Assembly: GCF_937941905.1 (NCBI RefSeq)
Contig: NZ_CALDGS010000022.1
Coordinates: 1-23,372 of the forward strand
DNA length: 23,372 nucleotides
Reading direction: 5' to 3'
Source: an uncultured Mycolicibacterium sp.
GTDB taxonomy: Bacteria; Actinomycetota; Actinomycetes; Mycobacteriales; Mycobacteriaceae
Below are positions 1 to 7,662 of the stretch, in pieces. The translations under genes were made by a program, and so were the position numbers. Position 1 is the stretch's first letter, and each line of letters begins with the position of its first letter. The notes under the pieces are model-generated. The model made no database searches and was not told the DNA's origin. It was given only the letters and a program-made list of their open reading frames with translations.

Positions 1-697
1 ATCGCAGCATCATCCGCTCATAGGCGTCGATCGCGGCGGCGGGTGCGTCGTCGGCGACCCCCCTGCCCTCGTCGAACACTATCACCCGGTCGAAGTCGTC
101 GAGCAGCGTCAGATCGTGAGACACGACGACGAGTTGATGGTCCAGGGCGGCGAACGCATCCCGGATCATCCGGGTGTTACGCAGGTCGAGCAGCGTCGTC
201 GGCTCGTCGGCCACCACGATGCGCGGTTCGGTGACCAGCACCGACGCCAACGCGAGCAGCTGCTTCTGCCCACCGGAGAGCAGATGGGCGGGATGGTCGG
301 CGTGACCGGCCAACCCGAACCTGCCCAACACCTCGTGGACCCGATCCCGCCGCTCGTCGGTGGTCAGCCGGTGCCGTGACAGCGACAGTTCGATGTCCTC
401 GGCGACCGTCGGCATCAGAATCTGCCGGTCGGGGTCGGTGAACACGAACCCCGCCAGGCGGCGGACCCGGCGGGTGTGCCGGCGGGTGTCGAGCCCACAG
501 ACCCGCACCGTTCCCCGGTCGGGCAGCACCAGACCGTTGATCATCCGCGCGAACGTCGACTTCCCGCTGCCGTTGGCGCCGACGATGCCGATCCGGCGCT
601 CGGTGAGCACCAGCGACACGTCGCAGAGCACCTTCCGGTCGCCGTAGGAGTGCGAAACGTCCTCGAAGACAACCGAGTCCGGCTGTTGGTCAACCAT
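1..697 (-). CDS. bioM: Biotin ECF transporter ATPase BioM (3' end outside window)
   Basis: ATP-binding subunit of an energy-coupling-factor importer, inferred to power biotin uptake with BioY in the cytoplasmic membrane. The 232 codons visible from ATG 697 show a Walker A loop (GANGSGKST, about residue 40), a Q-loop region (FTDPDRQI), the ABC signature LLSGGQKQ, Walker B with DEPTTLLD, and the switch histidine in VVVSHD. This is the full order of an EcfA/CbiO-type ATPase. The frame is still open at base 1, so the extreme C-terminus is cut; family members are about 225-240 aa, so little is missing. The ATG overlaps the end of bioY by 8 nt, so the two are co-transcribed and probably translationally coupled. 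The usual actinobacterial order is bioY-bioM-bioN, so a bioN permease gene is expected just beyond the left edge. The ATPase family is certain; the biotin assignment rests on the neighbour. Confidence 0.9.
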   Translation of the reverse strand, partial: MVDQQPDSVVFEDVSHSYGDRKVLCDVSLVLTERRIGIVGANGSGKSTFARMINGLVLPDRGTVRVCGLDTRRHTRRVRRLAGFVFTDPDRQILMPTVAEDIELSLSRHRLTTDERRDRVHEVLGRFGLAGHADHPAHLLSGGQKQLLALASVLVTEPRIVVADEPTTLLDLRNTRMIRDAFAALDHQLVVVSHDLTLLDDFDRVIVFDEGRGVADDAPAAAIDAYERMMLR

Positions 698-1340
698 CGA
701 ACGAGCGGCGCCGCCGCCACGGTGCGACGAGTCCCGGCCGGGTGCGGTGCACCTGCGCGGCGACAACACCGGCGATGACCGCTTTGGCCAGGTCACCGGG
801 GACGTAGATGCCGCTGCTGGTCACCGCCGCCCACCAGGACAGATCGGTCCGGATCAACAGCCCGGCGGCGCCGAAGCAATAGATCACCGCCATGCCGCCG
901 AGAATGTTGATCGCGATGCCCCAGCCCACCCGGTAGCGCGGCATCATCAGCGCGGTCAGCGCCCCGATCACGAACACCGCGGGCAGCCAACCGACGAAGA
1001 ACCCGGCTGTCGGCGACGCCAACGACACCAGCCCGGTGCGCGCACCGGCGAGAATGGGCAGCCCGGCGATCGCCAGGACGGTGAACAGCCCGACCGCCAG
1101 CACACCCTTGCGCGGCCCCAGGATCGACCCGGCCAGCATCACCCCGAGCGTCTGGAAAGTGATCGGCACCCCGCTGGCGCCCAGCGTGATCGTGCCCGGC
1201 AGCCCCAGCGCCGCGATCAGCGCCGCGAACACCGCAGCCTGGGCCAGTTCGCCGGGAGTGAGGGCGAACCGGCGCCGCACCTGCGCCATCGCCCCGGCGC
1301 GTGCGGCGTCACTACCCACGCTGTCCAACCGAACGTCCAT
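690..1340 (-). CDS. bioY: Biotin-binding S-component BioY
   Basis: Substrate-capture membrane protein of the biotin ECF transporter, about 216 aa with roughly six hydrophobic segments. The BioY hallmark region is present: GPRKG followed by a helix, then AGLPILAGARTG and SPTAGFFVGW, and near the C-terminus GIYVPGDLAKA. The ATG at 1340 is preferred because a GATAAT hexamer ends exactly 7 nt upstream, fitting a leaderless transcript. An in-frame ATG at 1289 (MAQVRRR) would give 199 aa, closer to the usual family length, and cannot be excluded. Its stop codon lies 3' of the bioM start (8-nt overlap). It is divergent from the FKBP lipoprotein gene, with 124 nt between the starts. Biotin regulation (BioQ or BirA) is possible, but I could not identify an operator. 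Confidence 0.9.
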   Translation of the reverse strand: MDVRLDSVGSDAARAGAMAQVRRRFALTPGELAQAAVFAALIAALGLPGTITLGASGVPITFQTLGVMLAGSILGPRKGVLAVGLFTVLAIAGLPILAGARTGLVSLASPTAGFFVGWLPAVFVIGALTALMMPRYRVGWGIAINILGGMAVIYCFGAAGLLIRTDLSWWAAVTSSGIYVPGDLAKAVIAGVVAAQVHRTRPGLVAPWRRRRSFDG

Positions 1341-1347
1341 CCGAACG

Positions 1348-1353
1348 ATTATC
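1348..1353 (-). promoter_or_regulatory. -10 element of a leaderless bioY promoter
   Basis: On the minus strand GATAAT is followed by 7 nt and then the bioY ATG at 1340. The spacing places the transcription start on or next to the A of the ATG. No convincing -35 was seen. Confidence 0.45.
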
Positions 1354-1450
1354 GCCGGTGCCCACCGCCTGCCCGAAGCGGGCGGAGTCAAGCGACGGTG
1401 CTGTTCCACCCGGCTGACGGGGCTGGCGGCACCGGGGTTCGACACGGCGG

Positions 1451-1456
1451 TAGCGT
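1451..1456 (+). promoter_or_regulatory. -10 element of a leaderless promoter for the FKBP lipoprotein gene
   Basis: TAGCGT (TAnnnT) lies 8 nt before the GTG start at 1465, and there is no Shine-Dalgarno sequence between them. This fits transcription starting at the start codon. Confidence 0.45.
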
Positions 1457-1464
1457 GGCTGACC

Positions 1465-2106
1465 GTGAACTCATCTCGTGTGTCTTCTCCCCTCGCGATT
1501 CCCGGCGCGATCGTCGCCGGCGCCGCGGCGCTGGCCCTGACGCTCAGCGCGTGCGGTTCCGACAGCGACTCGACGTCGGCCACCACGACATCGGACACCA
1601 CCACGTCGACCATGACGACGTCACCCACCGGCACCGCCGTCGCACAGAGCTGCCCCACCGCCGCACCGGGCGAGGACGTCGCACCGGACTGGACGTTCAC
1701 CGGTGACACCGGCAGCATCGCGGTCACCGGACCCACCGATGAGGCTGCTCCGCTGGTCACCGTCGAGGGACCGTTCAGCGTCTCCGAGACCCGGGTCGAG
1801 GTGCTGCAGGACGGCGACGGGCCGGTCGTCGCGGACACCGCCGACGTGCTGGTGTGCTACCTGGGCGTCAACGGCCGGGACGGCACGGTGTTCGACACCA
1901 GCTTCGAACGGGGCACCCCGGTGAACTTCCCGCTCGACGGGGTGATCACCGGGTTCCAGAAGGCCATCGCCGGCCAGACCGTCGGATCGACCGTCGCGGT
2001 GGCGATGACGCCGGAGGACGGCTACCCCGACGGTCAGCCCGCCGCCGGCATCCAGCCGGGCGACTCGCTGATCTTCGCGATCTCGATCCTCGACGCCACA
2101 GACTGA
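1465..2106 (+). CDS. FKBP-type peptidyl-prolyl cis-trans isomerase lipoprotein
   Basis: Predicted secreted, lipid-anchored prolyl isomerase of 213 aa. A hydrophobic signal segment (about residues 10-29) ends in a lipobox L27-S28-A29-C30, followed by a Ser/Thr-rich linker. The C-terminal ~110 residues form an FKBP domain: VLVCYLG, DGTVFDTSFERGTP, VITGFQKAIAGQTVGS, a PEDGYPDG segment and a final strand LIFAISIL. The usual VIxGW tryptophan is Phe (VITGF), so drug binding or catalytic efficiency may differ from canonical FKBP. The GTG start is supported by the upstream TAGCGT and by placing the signal peptide right at the N-terminus. It probably assists folding of exported proteins outside the membrane. 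It is a single-gene unit, convergent with the SRPBCC gene. Confidence 0.87.
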   Translation: MNSSRVSSPLAIPGAIVAGAAALALTLSACGSDSDSTSATTTSDTTTSTMTTSPTGTAVAQSCPTAAPGEDVAPDWTFTGDTGSIAVTGPTDEAAPLVTVEGPFSVSETRVEVLQDGDGPVVADTADVLVCYLGVNGRDGTVFDTSFERGTPVNFPLDGVITGFQKAIAGQTVGSTVAVAMTPEDGYPDGQPAAGIQPGDSLIFAISILDATD

Positions 2107-2136
2107 GATCTCACGGAGTGAGAGGACCGGCCGGTC
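2104..2136. terminator. Dyad cluster between convergent genes, possible bidirectional terminator
   Basis: The short gap between two convergent genes holds three symmetrical elements: the palindrome TGAGATCTCA (2104-2113, including the FKBP stop codon), a hairpin TCTCAC-GGA-GTGAGA (2109-2123), and the 12-bp perfect palindrome GACCGGCCGGTC (2125-2136). There is no T tract, but mycobacterial terminators often lack one. A function on both strands is inferred. Confidence 0.35.
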
Positions 2137-2142
2137 TGGCGG

Positions 2143-2607
2143 TCAGGACGCCTCGGCGATCGCCTTGATCGCGGCGAGCGTCGCCGGAATACCCGTCTCG
2201 GCCGCCAGCCGCCGGGCCTCCAACTCGGCTTCGGCCTGCTCCCCGAAGCGCTCCCGGAAGGCGGCGATGCCCGCGGGCAGCACCTTCCAGGACTCGGTCA
2301 GCAGGGTGCCGCCGTCCCGCGGTTCCATGGTGTAGGCCCAATACACCAAGTCGCCGTTGACCTGCCAGGCGAAGGACCGGCCCGGGGTCGCGGCGACCAC
2401 CTGGCTGCGGGTCTCCCAGGTGCGTTCGGGGGTCTCGTTGCGGCCGGTGAACCAAGCGCCGACCTCCGGTCCGTCGCCCTCGTCCCACCAGCACGCCTTG
2501 CAGATCGGGCTCCACTCGCCGGTTCTGGTCACATCGGAGACCAGCGCGTACACCTGCTCGGGCGACGCTGCGATGAAAATCGACTCTGACATCTGGAGAT
2601 CCGCCAT
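2143..2607 (-). CDS. SRPBCC (START/Bet v 1-like) family protein
   Basis: Small cytoplasmic protein, 154 aa from ATG 2607, of the polyketide-cyclase/AHSA1-like SRPBCC fold that binds hydrophobic ligands. Family marks are SIFIAASPEQVYALVSDV at the N-terminus, TGEWSPICKACWW, a central WETRSQV/GRSFAWQV strand pair, GGTLLTESWKV, and a long amphipathic C-terminal helix (about residues 105-154). The ligand cannot be read from the sequence. ATG 2607 is chosen because GACACT lies 7 nt upstream on the minus strand. The ATG at 2592 (MSESIF) is the alternative and would start right at the first strand. It is divergent from the beta-lactamase-like gene and convergent with the FKBP gene. Confidence 0.85.
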   Translation of the reverse strand: MADLQMSESIFIAASPEQVYALVSDVTRTGEWSPICKACWWDEGDGPEVGAWFTGRNETPERTWETRSQVVAATPGRSFAWQVNGDLVYWAYTMEPRDGGTLLTESWKVLPAGIAAFRERFGEQAEAELEARRLAAETGIPATLAAIKAIAEAS

Positions 2608-2614
2608 GGCCGCC

Positions 2615-2641
2615 AGTGTCGCACAGGCCACTTGTCGCAAG
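2615..2641 (-). promoter_or_regulatory. Possible leaderless -10 and palindromic operator upstream of the SRPBCC gene
   Basis: GACACT (2615-2620, minus) is 7 nt before ATG 2607. Upstream of it, CTTG-TCG-CAAG (2631-2641) is a perfect 11-bp dyad. If transcription starts at 2607, the dyad would sit between the -10 and -35 positions, where a repressor could block RNA polymerase. The arms are short, so this is weak evidence. Confidence 0.25.
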
Positions 2642-2689
2642 ACATTCACGCGTAGTTGGGCGAGATGCACTGTCGGCGAGCACGTCCGT

Positions 2690-2698
2690 TGCTACGAT
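2690..2698 (+). promoter_or_regulatory. Extended -10 promoter for the beta-lactamase-like gene
   Basis: TGCTACGAT matches an extended -10 (TGn followed by TAnnnT). Transcription would start near 2705, leaving about a 90-nt leader before the start at 2795. An inverted repeat TTGC-N9-GCAA (2689-2705) brackets the hexamer. Confidence 0.4.
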
Positions 2699-2794
2699 GT
2701 GGCAATTATCGACGGCGAAGTCAATATGCGCAGATCCGAGGCGGTGCAACATGATTAGCGCGTCCAACACGTACCCCACCACAGGGGCGGCCCG

Positions 2795-4321
2795 GTGATG
2801 CGGCTGTCCCGGCGGTCGATGCTCCGCGCCACCGGGGGTGTGGTGGCGGGTGCGCTGCTGGCCGGTGCGGTGTCCGGCGCCACCACCGGATGCGGACGTC
2901 GCGAGGACTCCGATTCGGGCGACCGGTTGTTCGCCGAACTCGACGCCAAGATCCAGGACCTCATGGACCGCCACGGGGTGCCCGGTGTGGCGGTGGGCGT
3001 GTGGCACGACGGTGTGGAACACCTCCGCGGTTTCGGGGTCACCAACGTCGACGATCCCGAACCGGTCACCCCCGACACCCTGTTCCGCATCGGCTCGACC
3101 ACCAAGACGTTCACCGGAACCACGGTGATGCGGCTGGTCGAGGCCGGCCGGATCGACCTGGATGAACGGGTGCGCACGTATCTGCCCGACTTCACCACCG
3201 CGGACCCGACGGTCGCCGAGCGGGTCACCGTGCGGCAGTTGCTCAACCACACGCCGGGCTGGCACGGCGACTACTTCGTCGACACCGGTTCCGGCGAGGA
3301 CGCACTGGCGAAATACGTTGCGGCGATTGCCACACTGCCGCAGCAGACGCCGCTCGGCACCACGTTCGCCTACAACAACGCGGCCATCGCCCTGGCCGGC
3401 CGCATCATCGAGGCGGTGACCGGAACCGGCTACGAACGTGTGGTCCGCACCGAACTGTTGGAGCCGCTGGGCCTGCAGCACACCGGTTTCAGCGTCGACA
3501 ACCTCGAAGGCCCGCCGGTGGCCGAACCGCACACCATGGCGGACGGCGCTCCGAGGTTCGACCGGTCCGCCTGGTACATGCCTCGCTGCCTCAACCCGAC
3601 CGGCGGGCTGATCTCCACCGCCCGCGACCAGTTGCGCTACGCCCGTTTCCATCTCGGCGACGGCGGCGGACTGCCGGACCTCGGCCTGCTGAGCGAGGAA
3701 TCCCTGACCGCGATGCGGTCGGATCCGGGGCCGGGCGGAACCCTGGCTGTCGAGATCGACGGGATGGGAGTCACCTGGCATCTGCGGCCCAGCGCCGAGG
3801 GTGTGCACATCGTCCAGCACGGCGGGGCCTGGTCCGGTCAGCATTCGGGTTTCTACCTGGTGCCGGACCGGGACTTCGCGATGACGGTGCTGACCAACTC
3901 CGACGGCGGGGCGATGCTGGTCGCGGACCTGATGTACACCGACTGGGCGCTGGACCATTTCGCCGGGCTGCACAATCTGCCGGCGCCCGTCCGCGACCTC
4001 TCCCCCGCCGAACTGGCCGACTACGAGGGGCGTTACCACGCCTACGAGACCGGCGTCGACGGCTCGGTGGACGCCACCGACACCGTCCTCACCGCCGACC
4101 GTGGCCGATTGCGCTACCAGATGCTCTCCGACGACGGTGCTCCCGTCACCGACCCGCCGCCCGGCACCCCCGCGTATCTGGCGTTCTACCGGGACGACTA
4201 CGTGCTGCAACTGGACCGCGACGGCGAACCGCTGCCCAGCCGCGCCGACTTCGTCCGCGACGACACCGGACAGGTGCGCTGGCTGCGGATCGGCGGTCGG
4301 TTGCACCGCAAGACGGCGTGA
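2795..4321 (+). CDS. Exported serine hydrolase, class C beta-lactamase / penicillin-binding-protein-like
   Basis: 508-aa enzyme of the beta-lactamase/esterase/D-aminopeptidase fold (PF00144 type). The N-terminus has twin arginines (RRSML, residues 6-10), a hydrophobic stretch, and a Cys at 33 in a poor lipobox (TTGC), so Tat export is likely and lipidation uncertain. Catalytic motifs are in order: S101-T-T-K104 (SxxK), Y193-N-N (YxN) and H342-G-G (HxG in place of KTG). A C-terminal segment of about 130 aa follows, as in many hydrolases of this family. The substrate is unknown; peptidoglycan peptides, beta-lactams or esters are all possible. A GTG at 2795 and an ATG at 2798 are both in frame, and AGGGG at 2783-2787 serves either. 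It is a single-gene unit. Confidence 0.85.
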   Translation: MMRLSRRSMLRATGGVVAGALLAGAVSGATTGCGRREDSDSGDRLFAELDAKIQDLMDRHGVPGVAVGVWHDGVEHLRGFGVTNVDDPEPVTPDTLFRIGSTTKTFTGTTVMRLVEAGRIDLDERVRTYLPDFTTADPTVAERVTVRQLLNHTPGWHGDYFVDTGSGEDALAKYVAAIATLPQQTPLGTTFAYNNAAIALAGRIIEAVTGTGYERVVRTELLEPLGLQHTGFSVDNLEGPPVAEPHTMADGAPRFDRSAWYMPRCLNPTGGLISTARDQLRYARFHLGDGGGLPDLGLLSEESLTAMRSDPGPGGTLAVEIDGMGVTWHLRPSAEGVHIVQHGGAWSGQHSGFYLVPDRDFAMTVLTNSDGGAMLVADLMYTDWALDHFAGLHNLPAPVRDLSPAELADYEGRYHAYETGVDGSVDATDTVLTADRGRLRYQMLSDDGAPVTDPPPGTPAYLAFYRDDYVLQLDRDGEPLPSRADFVRDDTGQVRWLRIGGRLHRKTA

Positions 4322-4336
4322 CGCCACGACATCTGC

Positions 4337-4354
4337 GGGCAGCCGCGCCTGCCT
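4337..4354. terminator. Weak hairpin between convergent genes
   Basis: GGGCAG and CTGCCT can pair (one G-U pair) around a 6-nt loop in the 39-nt gap between the hydrolase stop and the glutamate-synthase-like stop. There is no T tract. Support comes from its position only. Confidence 0.2.
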
Positions 4355-4360
4355 GACGCC

Positions 4361-5940
4361 TCACCGGGCCGGCGCGGAATGCGACGGCGGGGCCGACCCA
4401 CCCCGTGTGGCGCGGTCCGCCATCAGCCGCAGGATCTCGGCGCGGTCCTCGGCCGACGGCAGACCCATGCCCGGCTGGTACCCGTACACCTCGTACAGCG
4501 ATCTCGCGCTGGTATGCCCGTCGAGGATGTCGATCAGATCGCCGCTGATCAGCCCGGGGTGTTCCACCCCGCACGCCTCGGCGACCTTGACCAGATCGCG
4601 CCGCAGCGTCCTGATGTAGTTGGCGACCCGCGGAGCCTTGTCGTCGGGCACCAACCCGCGGGTCAGCCAGGCGTTCTGGGTGGCCACCCCGGTAGGACAG
4701 GTGTCGGTGTGACATTTCTTGGCCTGGATGCAGCCGAGCGCCAGCATCGATTCCCGCGCGGCGTAGACCATGTCGCAGCCCAGCGCGAACGCGACCACCG
4801 CGTTGTCGGGCAGGCCGAGTTTGCCGCTGCCGATGAACGTGACCTGCTCGTGCAGACCGCGTTCGGCGAAGATCCGGTACACCTCGGCGAAACCGAGTTG
4901 GAAGGGCAGCGACACGGTGTCGGTGAAGATCAGCGGCGCCGCGCCGGTGCCGCCCTCGCCACCGTCGATGCTCACGAAGTCGACCCCGCGACCGGTGTCG
5001 CGCATGAGATCGGTGAGCTGCTCCCAGAAGTCGAGATCGCCCACCGCCGACTTGATCCCCACCGGCAGCCCGGTCTCGGCGGCCAGCATCTCCACCCAGT
5101 CGAGCATGCTGTCGGCGTCGGTGAACTCGGCGTGCCGCGACGGGCTGACGCAGTCGCGGCCCTCGGGGATGCCACGCGTCGCGGCGATCTCCGCCGACAC
5201 CTTGGCGGCCGGCAGCACCCCGCCCAGCGTCGGTTTGGCGCCCTGGCTCAGTTTGATCTCCAACGCCCGGACCGGTGCGCCGGCCACCAGATCCTTGAGC
5301 CGGGCGAGGTCGAACCGGCCCTCGGCGTCACGACAGCCGAAGTAGGCGGTGCCGATCTGGAAGATGAGTTCGCCGCCGTGTCGGTGGTACCGGGAGATGC
5401 CGCCCTCACCGGTGTTGTGCAGACAACCGGCCAGCGCCGCGCCCCGGTTGAGCGCCTCGATGGCCTTGCCGGACAGCGACCCGAAGCTCATCGCGCCGAT
5501 GTTGACCACCGCCTGGGGCCGGAACGCCTGGGCGCGGTTGCGGGCGGCGCCGATCACCTTCGCCGCCGGCAGTTCGACGTCCAGCGCTGCCCGCGGTGCG
5601 GACGCCGGGATCGAGCGGCCGAAGGTGCGGTGCCGGATCACCGGGTAGCCGGAGGTGTACTCGATGTCGTTGTCGGTGCCGAAGCTGAAGTAGTTGTTCT
5701 CCTGTTTCGCCGAGGCGTACACCCAACGGCGCTGATCCCGGGTGAACGGGCGCTCCTCGTCGTCGCCGGCGAGATGTACTGCCGCAGTTCGGGTCCGATG
5801 GACTCGAGCAGATAGCGGGCGTGCCCGATCACCGGGAAGTTGCGCAGGATCGCGCGCCGGCGTTGGAACACGTCATGGACTGCCACAGCGGCCAGGGCCG
5901 ATGCCGCGGTGGCCGCGGCGGTACGGAACAGGGAACTCAT
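4361..5940 (-). pseudogene. FMN-binding glutamate-synthase family protein, interrupted by a one-base frameshift
   Basis: Stand-alone relative of the GltB FMN/iron-sulfur domain; such proteins are about 520 aa, with an N-terminal hydrophobic helix. The first part (ATG 5940 to about 5773) encodes that helix and FPVIGHARYLLES-IGPELRQYI. The remainder is in another frame, from about 5770 to 4361: GDDEERPFTRDQRRW, then NIGAMSFGSLS, the FMN-site segments SIDGGEGGTGAAP and GSGKLG, and the 3Fe-4S motif C-x5-C-x4-C (GCIQAKKCHTDTCP). The frames meet at 5771-5772, where two bases replace an expected codon, so one base is missing. GTG 5722 could start the downstream frame but would lose the N-terminal domain. 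The ATG overlaps the upstream ABM stop (ATGA); GTG 5946 with GAGG upstream is an alternative start. It may be a genuine pseudogene or a sequence error. The exact reaction of these stand-alone forms is not settled. Confidence 0.8.
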
Positions 5941-6125
5941 GGCCACAGTGTTACCTCAGGCCCCTGTCCGAAACGGTTCGAGGGTTGCTCGCCGTCAATG
6001 GGCGTGTCCCGGAACGCCTCGAGAGCCTGGGGCGATTCCCACCGTTCGACGACGTTGACACGGCCCGCGAGGTACGCCGCTCGCTGTCCGGGATCGACGG
6101 TGATGTGTCCCGCAACGATGATCAC
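5937..6125 (-). pseudogene. Truncated antibiotic-biosynthesis-monooxygenase (ABM) domain protein
   Basis: A 62-codon open frame that reads like a putative quinol monooxygenase/ABM protein with its middle removed. It begins VIIVAGHITVDPGQRAAYLAG, the usual first strand and turn, then jumps to RVNVVERWES and ALEAFRD, which normally form the third strand and following helix. About 27 residues (first helix and second strand) are absent without a frame change. The C-terminal sequence does not resemble the family's end. Intact members are about 90-100 aa, so this is probably non-functional. Its TGA overlaps the ATG of the glutamate-synthase-like gene (ATGA). The GTG start has no Shine-Dalgarno or TAnnnT at the expected distance, which also suggests decay. 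A short functional ORF is less likely. Confidence 0.5.
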
Positions 6126-6428
6126 GCCGGCACAGACCCGGTGCGGGCGCGGAACTCATCGCCGAACAGCCGACGGTGCACCGGCTGAGCCGGCTGTGCG
6201 CTGGCTGAGGTGGGTGTGCGGTCACGCAGTCGGATGTGCGGCCACTGCGCGAAAACCGGCCGAATCCCGCAGTGGCGGCACGATCAACACCACCGACTCA
6301 CCCTCGCCTGTGAGACCGCACAGCGGCGGCTGCACACACGCGCCGCGGTGCGGGCTGAACGTGTTGCGGCCCATGATCAGTCCGGCCGCCGGTGACGCAT
6401 CTCGCGGCGATGTTCCATCATGGGAGCC
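6126..6428. other. Intergenic stretch, probably decayed; possible DHFR-like remnant on the minus strand
   Basis: No convincing intact gene is visible in these ~300 nt. On the minus strand near 6335-6380 the frame reads LIMGRNTFSPHRG, resembling the GRxMFGPxRG segment of dihydrofolate-reductase-like (RibD C-terminal domain) proteins, but nothing recognisable continues on either side. A perfect dyad CCGGCT-G-AGCCGG lies around 6180-6192, next to several imperfect GGCTG repeats. I found no clear promoter for the S4 gene here. Confidence 0.3.
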
Positions 6429-6794
6429 ATGGAGTCGACCCGGGTGGACCGATGGTTGTGGTCGGTCCGGCTGGCCAAGACGCGGCCCGACGCCGCCGCA
6501 GCGTGCCGGGCCGGACACGTGCGGATCAACGACAAACCGGCCAAGCCGTCCTCGGCGGTCGTCCCGGGTGACCGGGTGAAGGCCCGGATCGGCGGCCGCA
6601 CCCGCATCGTCGAGGTGGTGCGGGTGATCCAGAAGCGGGTCGGGGCCGCCGACGCGGTGACCTGTTATCTCGACCGCACCCCACCGGAACCGGCAGTGCC
6701 GCTGCCGCCGGTGGCGGTGCGGGACCGCGGTGCCGGGCGGCCCACCAAACGCGACCGCCGCATGCTGGAGAAGTTCCGGGCAGGCCGGCTGTGA
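6429..6794 (+). CDS. S4-domain RNA-binding protein, Hsp15/HslR-like
   Basis: Small basic protein of 121 aa with an S4 RNA-binding domain at residues 4-60: TRVDRWLWSVRLAKTRPDA, then CRAGHVRINDKPAKPSS and PGDRVKARIGG. A basic C-terminal tail (RDRGAGRPTKRDRR) follows. Hsp15 relatives recycle stalled 50S subunits carrying nascent chains after heat stress; that role is known for E. coli HslR and only inferred here. ATG 6429 is chosen because related proteins begin close to the STRVDRWLW motif. ATG 6420, three codons upstream, is equally open, and neither has a proper Shine-Dalgarno. The SDR gene follows on the same strand after 39 nt but has its own -10 element. Confidence 0.88.
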   Translation: MESTRVDRWLWSVRLAKTRPDAAAACRAGHVRINDKPAKPSSAVVPGDRVKARIGGRTRIVEVVRVIQKRVGAADAVTCYLDRTPPEPAVPLPPVAVRDRGAGRPTKRDRRMLEKFRAGRL

Positions 6795-6820
6795 CGCCCG
6801 GTCGAGAAGGCTCGGCCCGA

Positions 6821-6826
6821 TAGAGT
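6821..6826 (+). promoter_or_regulatory. -10 element of a leaderless promoter for the SDR gene
   Basis: TAGAGT is followed by exactly 7 nt (CACCACC) and the ATG at 6834. It is one of the clearest leaderless signals in the window. Confidence 0.6.
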
Positions 6827-6833
6827 CACCACC

Positions 6834-7589
6834 ATGCGTATCGCGGTCGCCGGCGCCACCGGGAACATCGGCAGTCGCACCGTGTCGGTGCTCGAGCGGG
6901 ACGGCCACGAGGTGGTCCGCATCAGCCGCACCCACGGTGTCGACCTGGTCTCAGGTGAGGGTCTGGACGCGGCCCTGACCGGGGTCGACGCCGTCGTGGA
7001 CGCCATCAGCGCCCCGCCCGGCAGCCGGGACCAGACGGTCGACTACTTCCGCACCACCACGGCCAATCTGCTCGCCGCCGAGCAGCGCGCCGGGGTGCGC
7101 CACCACGTGCTGCTGTCGATCGTCGGCATCCACCGGGTCGAGGGCAATCCGCACTACGCCGGTAAACGGGAACAGGAACGGCTGATCGCCGAGAGCCCGG
7201 TGGGATGGACGATCGTTCCGGTCACCCAGTTCCACGACTTCGCCGCGATGGTGGCCGGCTGGACCGAACCGGACGGGGTCGCCACCATCGCGCCGCTGCT
7301 GGTCCAGCCGATCGACCCCGACGACGTCGCCGCCGTTCTGGCTGAGATCGCGACTGGTGAACCGCGGGGCCGTCACGTCGACGTGGCCGGGCCGCAGACC
7401 CAGGACCTCGTCGACATGGCGCGGCGCACGTTCGCGGCACGCGGCCGGGATATCGAGCTGGTTCCGACCTGGTCGGGCATCTTCGACGAGCGGATGGCCG
7501 GCAACGTGCTGCTGCCCGGACCGGACGCACGGATCGCTCCCACCACGTTCGAGGACTGGTTGGCGCGCCAGACCGGCGAACACGGGTAG
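6834..7589 (+). CDS. NAD(P)-binding SDR/NmrA-like family protein
   Basis: Cytoplasmic Rossmann-fold protein of 251 aa belonging to the atypical short-chain dehydrogenases (NmrA/SDR_a5-like). The N-terminus is MRIAVAGATGNIGSR, with the GxxGxxG nucleotide loop at residues 7-13. DLVSGEGLDAALTGVDAVVD is the usual strand-helix after it. HYAGKREQERLI around residues 107-118 holds the conserved Y-x3-K and helix, and a substrate region with FHDFAAM follows. It may bind NAD(P)H as an oxidoreductase or as a redox sensor; no substrate can be assigned. The start is well supported by the TAGAGT leaderless promoter. The PP2C gene begins 73 nt downstream, so read-through into it is possible. Confidence 0.85.
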   Translation: MRIAVAGATGNIGSRTVSVLERDGHEVVRISRTHGVDLVSGEGLDAALTGVDAVVDAISAPPGSRDQTVDYFRTTTANLLAAEQRAGVRHHVLLSIVGIHRVEGNPHYAGKREQERLIAESPVGWTIVPVTQFHDFAAMVAGWTEPDGVATIAPLLVQPIDPDDVAAVLAEIATGEPRGRHVDVAGPQTQDLVDMARRTFAARGRDIELVPTWSGIFDERMAGNVLLPGPDARIAPTTFEDWLARQTGEHG

Positions 7590-7662
7590 TGTGGTGCGGG
7601 TTCGTTGCACAACCAGCCCGCTTGGAGTCATCGGTGCGGAAACCCGCTGAAAACGGGCGCGG

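Noticed and set aside
1341..1464. Biotin-responsive operator (BioQ-type palindrome) between bioY and the FKBP gene
   Set aside because: There is a direct CGTTCGG/CGTTCGG-like repetition near 1330-1347, but no inverted repeat matching what I know of BioQ sites.
2111..4327. A 738-codon open frame on the minus strand across the SRPBCC and beta-lactamase genes
   Set aside because: It is antisense to a gene with clear catalytic motifs and reads as low-complexity Arg/Gly/His-rich sequence. Long antisense frames are expected at this GC content.
7641..7662. Hairpin CCCG-N7-CGGG just before the phosphatase GTG as an attenuator or terminator
   Set aside because: Four-base arms in GC-rich DNA are common by chance, and no T tract follows.
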